Made by a program: the position numbers and the translations under genes. DNA of 64,000 nt, from the NCBI GenBank assembly GCA_947184155.2, contig CAMXCT020004068.1:389881-453880 (forward strand). Direction: 5' to 3'. The notes under the pieces were generated by a model. That model saw nothing but the letters and a program-made list of their open reading frames with translations, was not told the origin of the DNA and searched no databases. Numbering within the stretch: the stretch's first letter is position 1; each line of letters starts with the position of its first letter. Origin of the DNA: Cladocopium goreaui. Taxonomy: Eukaryota; Sar; Dinophyceae; Suessiales; Symbiodiniaceae. Below, one piece after another: positions 34,057-43,478 of this stretch.

Positions 34057-34225
34057 TTGCGAAACTGTCTTGGATTGCGCAACTAATATTGCGAAACTAT
34101 TCGTTCGTATTGCGCAACTATTTGGTGGTATTGCGCAACTATTCTTGCGCAACTAGTATTTCGGAACTAATTGGTCGTATTTCGCAACTCTTCTTGCGCA
34201 ACTCGTATTTGGAAACTACTGTCTC
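34057..34225. repeat. Minisatellite, TATTGCGCAACTA type
   Basis: Nine or ten units of TATTGCGCAACTA/TATTTCGGAACTA alternating with TTCTTGCGCAACT spacers. TTGCGCAA is palindromic. Confidence 0.85.
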
Positions 34226-34424
34226 TAACTTTCCGCAGCTATTCCTACGCCAATTACTAGTCTGGTAATTGGATCAAGCTGCGCACTTACGCGATGCCAC
34301 ACTCGAGATGGGGTCTTTGCTTGCGCGTGACCATGGCCGAAATCTTGGGAGAGGTAAAAAGACAGAATCCTCCATGCGCACACTGGGCTGGTGATCTGGT
34401 GGACTTCGAACTTTGGGAGTTTCA

Positions 34425-34645
34425 AAAAACAAGTTTCAGAAAAAAGGTCGAGTTTTGAAATACAACTGGTCAGTTGCAAAATACAAGCGTGAAGCTTCAA
34501 AATACCAGTTGCAAAATAACTGCTTAGTTTCAAAATACAACTGTTCAGTTTCACAATACAACTGTTTAGTTTCAAAATACCTGTTGCAAAATACAACTGT
34601 TAGTTTCAAAATATAACCGTTTAGCTGTAGCTTCAAACTAATACG
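34425..34645. repeat. Minisatellite, TTTCAAAATACAACTGT type
   Basis: About ten units of 15-22 bases with the core CAAAATACAACTGTT. The 123-residue and 67-residue ORFs here are by-products. Confidence 0.85.
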
Positions 34646-34739
34646 TTGCCCGAACGATCATGGCTATCAGCTTCATCACTTCTTTGCCTGCATTTCATTT
34701 GGGATACTGGAATTGGTGTGGTTGGTGAAAATCCCTTAT

Positions 34740-35230
34740 TTATCTGTACAGTATATACATATATAGCATTGTAATATATATACATATTTGTAGTGTGTAT
34801 ATGTATATATATAGTGGGGCATGTATAGCGTGTGTATATATATATAGTGCGTATATATATATATATACACCATATATATAGTGTATATCTATATATATAT
34901 ATATAGAGTGTGTATATATATAGTGTATGTATATATATATAGTGTATAAATATATATATATAGTGTATAAATATAGTGTATATATATAGTGTATATCTAT
35001 ATATGCATATAGTGTGTATTTATATATAGTGTATATATATAGTGTATATATATAGTGTATATACATATATATTGTGTTTATATATAGTGTGTGTATATAT
35101 AGTGTATATATATAGTGTGTATATATATAGTGTGTGTATGTATATATATATAGTATATATATATGTAGTGTATATTTATATATGTATATGCATACTATAA
35201 TGTGTGTATATATATATGTACATACATGAA
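34740..35230. repeat. TATATATAGTGTATA array
   Basis: About 490 bases of TATATATAGTG units of 9-20 bases. All ORFs across it are artefacts. Confidence 0.95.
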
Positions 35231-35363
35231 GGATAATAAAGTTATTGCCTTTTTGCCCTTGGAGTCATTCAATACAGTTTGATCAACATGAGCGATGGCC
35301 AGTTTGTGAACGTTCTTTGCACTGCGGATCTTGTGATTGCCCCCAATTCAACCACCGGGGCAG

Positions 35364-35495
35364 GAGTTCTGGTTGAATCTGGACCCGTACACTGCAAACA
35401 AGCTGCTGGCGAAGAAACCTGATGGTGAGCGAGAGTTTCTGAGCGTGGATGAGCTTTCATTTTTCAATTTGTTGCTGAGAAAAGGAGAGGGATAA
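35364..35495 (+). CDS. Candidate terminal exon, unknown protein
   Basis: GGGCAG|GAGTTC acceptor. Frame EFWLNLDPYTANKLLAKKPD, GEREFLSVDELSFFNLLLRK, GEG, TAA at 35493-35495. Highly protein-like, with helix-forming and acidic/basic balance. It sits between two satellite arrays. An overlapping 46-codon ATG frame (MSDGQFVNVLC...) at 35289 is a weaker alternative. Unrecognised. Confidence 0.5.
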   Translation, partial: EFWLNLDPYTANKLLAKKPDGEREFLSVDELSFFNLLLRKGEG

Positions 35496-35684
35496 GAACA
35501 ACAACAAGAAGAAGGCACTGATTTTGAAAGATGTTGAAATATTTTGGAAGATAGTTGAAAGATGCTGAAAGTAAGTTTTGTTCCTGGTCAGCATGGTCAA
35601 ATTCCCAACAGCAGGGCCTGTTGGGTTTCAATCTCTAGGGCTGGGGCTGGCTCGCGGGGACTTGCAGCCTTCAAAATCCGGAAT

Positions 35685-36033
35685 GGAACCCTGGAACCCT
35701 GGAACCCTGGAACCCTGGAACCCTGGAACTGGAACCCTGAAACCTTGGAACCCCGGAACCCTGGAACCCTGGAACCCTGGAACCCTGAAACCTTGGAACC
35801 CCGGAACCCTGGAACCCTGGAACCCTGGAACCCTGGAACCCTGGAACCCTGGAACCCTGCGACAGTGGAACCCTGAAACCTTGGAACCTTGGCACCCTGG
35901 AACCCTGGATTCTGGAACCCTGGGAACCCTGGAACCTTGGAACCCTGCAACCCTGCACCCTGGCACCCTGGGGACCCTGAAACCCTGTTGGAACCCTGGA
36001 ACCCTTGGAACCCTTGGAACCCTGAACCCAAAA
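35685..36033. repeat. 8-bp tandem array, CTGGAACC
   Basis: About 40 units of CTGGAACC with occasional CTGAAACC, TTGGAACC and CTGCAACC variants. As eight is not a multiple of three, every frame cycles through the same eight-residue peptide (NPGTLEPW forward), which explains overlapping ORFs of 100-170 residues on both strands. Confidence 0.95.
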
Positions 36034-36830
36034 ACTTCCAAACCCTAAACTCTATGCGCGCTGCGCGCGCTGCATGCAATAAAGTAAACCCAAAAACTTC
36101 CAAACCCTAAACCCTAATGCGCGGTGCGCGCGCTGTGTCGCAGAGAAGTAAACCCAAAAATTTCCAAACCCTAAACCATGGTGTTATGCAACTTCCAAAC
36201 CCTAAAGTTTAACCCGCGGTGTGCGCGCTGCATGCAATAAAATAAACCCTAAAACTTCCAAACCCTAAACCCTAATGCGTGCTGTGCGCGCTGCGTGCCA
36301 GAGATAAACCCTAAAACCTTCAAACCCTAAACACTAATGCGCGCTGCGCGCGCTTTGTGCAATAGAAATAAACCCTAAAATCTTCAAACCTGAAACTCTC
36401 GTGTCATAGAGGTAAACCCTAAAATTTCCAAACCCTAAACCCTAAACCCTAACGCGCGCTGCGCGCGCTGTGTGCCATAGAAGTACCCCTTAAAATCTCC
36501 AAACCCTAAACCATCGTGTCATGGAGGTTAACCCTAAAACTTCGAAACCCTAAAGTTCAACCCACGCTGTGCACGCTGCATGCAATAAAATAAACTATAA
36601 AACTTCCAAACCCTAAACCCTCATGCGCGCTGCGCGCACTGCGTGCCACACACATAAACCCTAAAACTTTCAAACTTTAAACCGTAACGCGTACTGCGCG
36701 CACAGCCTGCCATAGAGGTAAACGGTTAAACTTTCAAACGCTGCGTGCCATAGAGGCAAAGCCTAAAACTTTCAAACGCTAAACCGTAAAGCAGGCTGCG
36801 CGCGCTGCGTGCCATAGAGTGCTCCTCAAA
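36034..36830. repeat. Composite satellite with telomere-like CCCTAAA and GCGCGC blocks
   Basis: About eleven units of 55-75 bases. Each joins an AAACCCTAAACCCTAA block to a GCGCGCTGCGCGCGCTG block and a TGCCATAGAGGTAAACCCTA spacer. CCCTAAA is the complement of the TTTAGGG telomere repeat used by plants and dinoflagellates. Units decay to the right, where CCCTAAA is lost first. An interstitial or ancient subtelomeric array is the natural reading. Confidence 0.85.
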
Positions 36831-37089
36831 AGTGATTACATGTCATACTTTAGTGGCATCCTCCAAATTCATTAGTCAGCCTTTGTTAATCCAGGGCCCA
36901 TTTTACACATGTCATCTTCTTGGTCGTGGCGCCATTTCAGGATCACACTGATGACCTAAGCTTTGGCCTTAACTATTATGCAGGCAAGCGACATCAGCAC
37001 GCTATGGTATTGGAAGACACAGGGTTTGCCCGTAGACCAGCCAAAAAATCGATTTTCCACACTGAACAATTGGATTTAACACATTTAGA
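36831..37089. other. Unique DNA between satellites
   Basis: No gene or repeat seen. Confidence 0.4.
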
Positions 37090-37400
37090 ATAGGAGCTCC
37101 GCCTGATTCAGATTTCATCACTTAAAAGGTACCCATGCCTGACTAGCCTTCATGACTTAAAGCGTAACCACACCCGACTTAAGGGAACCATGCCTGACTA
37201 GCCTTCATAATTAAGAGGTACCCACCCACGCCTGACTTAACAGAACCCATGCCTGACTAGCCTTCATAATTAAAAGGTACCCATGCCCCTGAATTCAGGG
37301 AACCATGCCTGACTAGCCTTCACAATTAAAAGGTACCCACTGGAACCATGCCTGACTAGCCTTAATGACTTAAAAGGTAACTACACCTGACTTAATACCT
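37090..37400. repeat. CATGCCTGACTAGCCTTCAT tandem repeat
   Basis: Five or six units of 45-70 bases: ACCATGCCTGACTAGCCTTC, an AT-rich AATTAAAAGGTACCC part, and an optional second CTGACTTAA half. Just right of it, 37434-37500, is a GC-rich GGGCCGGAATTTGCCGG repeat of four short units. Confidence 0.85.
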
Positions 37401-37689
37401 GATTTACTGGTTTTGCCTGATTTTGGAAAAACGCAGGGCCGGAATTTGCAGGGCGCGGGCCGGAATTTGCCGGGCCCGGGCCGGAATTTGCCGGGCTGGG
37501 ATTTTGGGGTCGTGCCTAAATAGGATTTTTGCAAAAATCGTGCGTGACTGAAGGGAACCATGCCTGACTAAACATCATACCAATCATCCCAAAAGAATCC
37601 AATAATTCCAGCAAGTGATGCCTGACCAATCCCTGCGTCATAATAAACCGTCTGCCCCTCCCCACCCAATAATGAACACACGGAATAGT

Positions 37690-39725
37690 TTTTTGTATTT
37701 AGTGGGTATTTAGTATGAGGGTGCGAAACTTCCCCCTTGGTTAAAAAAAACTAAATTGGAAAACATTTTTTAAATAACATCTAACTAAAATATTGCCAAA
37801 ATTGGATTCCGAAGCTTCCCCCTGACATTAAATTGAAAACATTCGTTTTAAAAAATGAACTTTATATTTCAAAACCGATTGAATTCCTATTCAAAATCTA
37901 ACTCAAATCTTGCCAAATTGGATTTCGAAGCTTCCCCTTATATTAAATTGAAAACCTTACTAATCCCCACCTCCTTTTACTAAACGTACCCTAAATACTA
38001 AAATATTACATTGATTCCTTTTACTAGGGTCCGCGTTAAATTTTGGGAAATTTCAGGCTGGCCAGTTTGACTTTTAATTGATACCTTTTCAAAAACAAAT
38101 TAAACATGAAGGTCCCATTTCAGGATTTCACCACCAAAAAATAAAAACTAGTCAGCCCCGGTGATTTTTTAAACTAGGGTCTTTTAAGGTCGAAAAAATA
38201 AGTATTTTATATTACAACGTTTATATAATATTGGGGGAAAACTTCGAAATCCACTTTTTGGCATTTCCTGGCAATATTTTTGCTGGATGTCAAAAGGAAA
38301 TCTAATCGATTCTTGAAATCGAAAAAACATAGTTTTTTTTATTAGTGTTTTTAATTTAATCTTAGGGGAAAACTTCGAAATCCAATTTTTAGCAATATCT
38401 TAATTATATGTTAAACAGAAAACTAATCGATTTTGAAACAGTTTTTTTTAAAAATATATTAGGGCTGGTAATTTAATATTAGAGGAAACATTTCGAAATC
38501 CGGTTTTTGTTTTTATTTTTGTTACTACACTTCAAAAGGAAATCGAATCGATTTCAAAAAAGAAAAAATAATATTTTATATTGGGTTTTTTTAATGTAAT
38601 ATTAGGGGAAAACTTCAAAATCCAATTTTTGACCATATTCTAATTAGATTTCAAAAGGACATCTAATGAATTTTGATATAGAAAAAATAGTCTTTGATAT
38701 GAGGGTTTAATATTAGGGGAAAGCTTCGAAATTCAATTTCTGGCAATATCTTAATTTGAATTTACAAGGAAATCTAATCGATTCTGAAATAGAACAAATT
38801 TAGTTTTTTATATTGGAATTTTTCATGCAAGATTAGGGGAAGCATCGAAATCCAATTTTTGAACATATTTTAATAATTGGATTTTAATTTGATATTGGGG
38901 GAAAGCTTCAAAATCAATTTTTTGTTTTTTTTCATTAGATTTCAAAAGGAAATCTAATCGATTGTGAAACAGGAAAAAAAACAAAATGATATTAGGGTTT
39001 AATATAACGGAAAAGCTTCGACATCCAATTTTTTGGCCATATTTTATTTAATTTTTAAAAGGAAATCTAATCGATTTCGAAATAGGAAAACATACATAGT
39101 TTTTTATGTTGGGGGTTTTTATTTGATATTAAGCTTCGGAATCCACTTGTTTGCCATATTTTAATTGGATTTAAAAAGAAAAAAATCTGATCGATTTTGA
39201 AATAGAAATATGTGTATATATATATATGTGTGTGTGTTTTTTATCAGTATTAGGGGGAAGCTTCGTACCCTAATACTAAAGACCCCCCCAATACTAAAAA
39301 CTCCTCCAGGTGTTTGTTATTTGGGTGGGTGGGTGAAGGGGCGACTGTTTAGCAACAGGGGGAAGGGATTAAACCGTTTTTTGTTTCTAATTTCAAAATC
39401 CATGAAAATAATCTTTAAATAGAATACTGCCAAGAATAGGATTTCGAAGCTTTCGCCTAGTATCAAATAAAACACCAACACCTGAATTAAAAAAACTAAA
39501 ATTGACGATTTTAAAGGACGGACCCCAATAAAAGACACCCCGGTGTTGACTAGTTTTTTATTCTTTGGGGGTGAAACCCTCACATGGTACCTTCATTTTT
39601 AAAATTGTTTCCTCAAGGGGATCAATTAAAAATCAGATTAACCAATTTGACATTTCCCAAAATTGGAAATCGCACCTAGTTTTTGTCATTTGGGGGTATT
39701 TTTCGTAATAGGGAGAAAGGATTAG
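37690..39725. repeat. Two-kilobase inverted-repeat structure with tandem core
   Basis: Left arm 37.69-38.20 kb and right arm about 39.29-39.72 kb are diverged reverse complements: for example TTTTGGGAAATTTCAGG near 38047 faces TTTGACATTTCCCAAAATTG near 39650, and ATAAAAACTAGTCAGCCCCG near 38141 faces GGTGTTGACTAGTTTTTTAT near 39542. Between them, 38.2-39.27 kb, lie nine or ten direct copies of a 105-130 base unit (GGGGAAAACTTCGAAATCCA then ATTTTTGGCCATATTTTAAT and AAAGGAAATCTAATCGATTT). The same GAAGCTTC unit occurs in reverse orientation in both arms. No coding capacity. It looks like a non-autonomous DNA element or a folded satellite. Confidence 0.7.
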
Positions 39726-39798
39726 CAAAAAGAATGCCTGATCAAAATGATGCTGATTCTGTGTGTTACAATCTTTTTGCCCACTACAGTGTCTACAG

Positions 39799-39970
39799 GG
39801 TTACAAGGGATGCCGTGCCAGCTAGAGTCCCAAGTCCATTCAACCAACACCCTAATCGATGAAGTTGGACTTGTTGAAATGGAAGTGGGACTGGACCAGT
39901 TGACATGGGGCGATGCTGACCTTCAACTGGAGCTTCGGCGCCTGAAGGACAACAGTTTGAAAATTCCGAG
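39799..39970 (+). CDS. Candidate exon, unknown protein
   Basis: CTACAG|GGTTAC acceptor. Frame GLQGMPCQLESQVHSTNTLI, DEVGLVEMEVGLDQLTWGDA, DLQLELRRLKDNSLKIPS. It reads on into a TTCTGACATAC-type degenerate repeat (40020-40190), where the ORF is no longer believable. Unrecognised. Confidence 0.35.
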
Positions 39971-40632
39971 CCTGAAATATATTTTCAAAATTGCCTTACT
40001 AAGAGTGATCCCCACCCTGACACACTATTCTGACATAGTTTCTGACATATCATCTGGACGTATATGTGGCATATATGTTCTGACATACTATCTTACATTC
40101 TTTTCTGAGATTCTATTTGACATTCTTTCTGGCATCCTATCTGGCATCTATTCTGACATACTTTCTGGAATATACTATATTCTGATCCTGCCTTGCCATG
40201 AGTTTGGGCTGGGAGTGCTTTTATTTGCGTGGATCAATGCCAATGGCTTGAATATCCACCAAATGTTGGTTTCACATGTTTGCACCCAATGATTGCCATT
40301 ACCATTGATACCCCAAAATGGCCAGGTCCTGAATTTGAGAGTAGGTCCTGAAAAGTTTTCTGGGTACTGAAAAAACAGGACTTTGGCACAGGGTCTGAAA
40401 AAAGACGTAGGTGGAAGATTCAGGTATGCTGTTGGGTTGCAACGCTGGGTTAATGAGTGTTTTCCTCCGAATGTTTGGACAGTTTCAAGCACCCTCAATT
40501 GCTCCAGCATTGGTTTTCGAGAAATTCTAGAACCAACCCTCCCATCATAGAATCCATGATTTCCTGACATATGTTCCTCCTTTTGAACCAACTCAACCCT
40601 AACCATCATGGGCAAACCATCCATAAAAAAAA

Positions 40633-40818
40633 ATCCATGGCACCGCTTCGAGGTTTGGCGACGCCTTTCACCGGTTTGAGGTGGCTAAGGGACATTTCTC
40701 GGACTCTCTCGAGAAGATGCGAGAGAAGTTGCTTGGCGCCAATGACAGGGATCAAAAACAGAATAGTCTAGAATGGGTCATGGCTTTTGAGGGTACTGTA
40801 CTCGTACCCCGAATTTGA
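40633..40818 (+). CDS. Candidate exon, unknown protein
   Basis: Frame HGTASRFGDAFHRFEVAKGH, FSDSLEKMREKLLGANDRDQ, KQNSLEWVMAFEGTVLVPRI, TGA. A strong amphipathic helix with balanced charge. GAG|GTGGCT-like sites occur inside, so it may be two exons or end at TGG|GTCATG. It lies 400 bases left of the copia element. Unrecognised. Confidence 0.45.
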   Translation: MHGTASRFGDAFHRFEVAKGHFSDSLEKMREKLLGANDRDQKQNSLEWVMAFEGTVLVPRI

Positions 40819-41224
40819 GGAAATGACATTTTTTTACAATTTTGGGGTAAAAACCACATCAAAAATGGAGATTGACCATTGAAAATAGCGAGTTTCTGTC
40901 GGAGAATGTTTAGTTCAACCAACAGCGAAACGGAACTCGAACATCAAAACATTGCGATTGATCAAACATTAGTATTCAACCGACAGAAATAGGTGAGTCT
41001 GCCACAACAAAATTGGGATTTACCGTTACAAATGGAGCTACAACCTGGAGAAATGGAGCGTCAATGATCCTATGATCCTGGAATTGCAAAACTTTCTGTC
41101 CATACTTCAAAAAAGGAAGTTTGCCCGCTAGCCGCTAGGAGTTGAGAAGTGGTGGTTCTCGCAATTTTTAATCCAAGTCCCACAATATGTCTATATATAT
41201 ATATCTATATCTATATCTGTATCT

Positions 41225-41513
41225 TGTCAGATTGACACTGGTAGCTTGTTCACTTCCAATCCTAATCCCAGTTGGAACCCTGTCCAGCAATGCAAACTCC
41301 TGTTTTGCCCAATGCGAAGCCACGACCTGCAATCAGTCCAACGCACCCACAGCTGGCCACAGCTGTATCTGCTAAGCGTCACTGATAGCGCTATTGCTCA
41401 AGCTAATCCCTCCCTCCAGCCCAGAGGCTGCGGCAACAACTGGTTTCTGGAAGAGCCCCCTGGTTCCATGAGGGAATGACCTCAAGCACATGTGAACTGG
41501 CCTGGCTTTCACA
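41225..41513 (-). repeat. 3' LTR of the copia element
   Basis: 289 bases, plus-strand ends TGTCAGATTG and GGCTTTCACA. It differs from the other LTR at three positions that I could see (TATCTGCT/TATCCGCT, GAAGAGCC/GAAGAACC, GGCTTTC/GGCTTCC), about 99 per cent identity, so insertion was recent. Confidence 0.93.
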
Positions 41514-41763
41514 TTCGTACTATCAAAATTTTGTTCATCATGTGCACATTCCAGATACGACTTCGGTGATCAGGATGGTGAAGACAATCACGGACATGAT
41601 GTTGGAAAAATACCCAGTTGATTACGCATTGAAGACAATGTCAACCTCATCACTGGTAGTTGTCTCCTGTGAGGCAGAGACCATGCTTGCATCATCGAAA
41701 GATCTAATTGGGTTTTCAGAACTTCAATCGGATAGCGCATGGACGGCTTGGCTTTTCCACAAA

Positions 41764-43117
41764 CTACCGATGCTCTGAACTTTCGGGATTGAGAGCTTGA
41801 AGCCATTTGATTCTGGTTCTTGCATCTGATCTAGCCTTGAGTATTTCATGCTCGTCATGCAAACTGTAGTGACCTTGCTGTAAGCATGTCCTAAGCATGG
41901 TATTGTCCATGACTTTTGTCAACGCATCAGCTACTTGAGCGGCTGATGGAACCCATCGGATCTGAATGCCATTTTGGATATGTTCTCGAATCAGCTTGGC
42001 TTGAAGTTGAGTACGAAATTCAGTGCAAGTTGGGGGAGCATTACGGTTGATTAAGTCAAAGAGTGATTTACAATCAGTGGTAATGAAATCAGAACGTTCC
42101 TTGGGAATATCATTGAGGATTCTTTTGGCAACTTCAGGCATCGGCTGTTTCTCAGGCAGTTCTGGTGTCAACGCTGAAAATGCTGGTGGAAGTCGGAGGA
42201 GAGTGCTATCAGCTTGTCTCCAATCACAGCGATGATCACATATCCATGCCCAGAAAAGGCGCACCCAAGAAAGCATATCCACTGCTCCTGCCAGAGCCAT
42301 TGCTTCGGCAGACAACGTGCTGACTGCTACCTTCTGGATTTTCTTAGAATGCCATACCATTGGATTGATTGGACTGCGTCTATTTTCACCAATGCACTTG
42401 TGAGCAGACATGATCATCATTCCCTGATGTGAGTCAGGGCATTTCTCTGACGCAAAGGAGGCATCGGAAAAAGCAACAAACCGCAAATCAGGAACTGGTA
42501 TGGATTGTATTCGCAGGGCCACATTGGAATGTTGTTTTGCTTCATGGAGGGTTCGATTTGCTTCAACCAATGTGGACACTTTTGCTTTGTTGATTTGGCT
42601 TTGAAGCCAACCCAGTCGGCTGCATATGTCAGGTCTCGTGTTTACAGCTGCATACTGTAGGCTCCCTATCAGAGCTCGCAACGCTTGTCGTTCCTCTTCT
42701 GTGACGACACTGTCTGGTTGACACCTTCGATCATGAGAGATGGAAATTGCATGAATATCCCGAACATACTGTGACTGGTTCACTGTGATAGTGTAATCAG
42801 CTTCTTGCGTGACATGTAAACCAGTGAACACAAATTTGTGCATCTTACGGGATCCAAAAGGAAACTTGGCTTCCAGTTGTTTGAGCTTGTTCTGAAAAGT
42901 TTCATTCCCACAACACAACCCATCATCAACATGAACACCAATCAGACCTTGTGTCTCCTGGGTTTTGGGGTCACTCAGATGGAACAGGCACGGATCAAAC
43001 GGTGATGCTTGGAATCCCAGCTCCTCTAGGGTCTTCTTCAGTTCAACAAACCAGAGATATGGTGCGTCAACACGCCCATAGGCACCTTTGAGAAGTTGCA
43101 CCACTTCATCTTGACGG
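41764..43117 (-). pseudogene. Copia reverse transcriptase (N-terminally deleted) and RNase H
   Basis: The frame begins RQDEVVQLLKGAYGRVDAPY, the middle of the copia RT domain (equivalent of the LYGLKQAPRAW motif). The active-site box is HVDD in LIGVHVDDGLCCGN. Then a thumb region and RNase H with FSDASFAS, STLSAEAMAL and DCKSLFDLINR, ending ...MLRTCLQQGHYSLHDE plus a tail. The fingers and the first catalytic aspartate, normally about 100-150 residues upstream, are absent: the linker frame changes directly into this frame near 43118. RT cannot be functional as it stands. RNase H looks intact. Confidence 0.85.
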
Positions 43118-43119
43118 AG

Positions 43120-43478
43120 CTAGAGTTACTGTCACTTATTGGGATTACTGAAACGTTAGGGTTATCTTCATTGGGGATTATTGGAATCTGATTCACATCT
43201 TGATTATTGGCAGTGTTAGTTGAACTTGGTGCTTCAGTGGGAATTAAATTGTGATATTGTACTCCGCCATGTGGTGGGATAATGCTTTGATTTGGTGACG
43301 TGGAACGTGGAGAATCACCTGATTGATTTTCATTGATTGTGGATCGGTGTTGCCACTCCTCAACTGCCGACAGCGGTCGGAGGTGTTCCGGAGCTACGCG
43401 ATACAGCTTGCTGCCCATGGTGATCCACACAACATGTGAACTTTCTTGCAACAATCCAAGAGCCATCAGCTTCACCAC
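43120..43478 (-). pseudogene. Copia linker between integrase and RT, out of frame
   Basis: This frame resumes the polyprotein after the frameshift: LLQESSHVVWITMGSKLYRV then APEHLRPLSAVEEW, the usual C-terminal end of dinoflagellate copia integrases as I recall them, followed by a Ser/Pro/Asn-rich linker. The upstream frame reads past this point only to a nearby stop at 43360. Confidence 0.7.

Noticed and set aside
34740..35066. 108-codon Tyr/Ile-rich minus ORF
   Set aside because: Lies wholly in the TATATAGTG array.
35597..36103. ORFs of 95-168 codons rich in PWNPGTLE or GFQGSRVP
   Set aside because: By-products of the 8-bp CTGGAACC array, present in all frames.
41476..41778. 100-codon plus ORF over the 3' end of the copia element
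   Set aside because: Shadow of the RNase H frame and LTR junction on the other strand.
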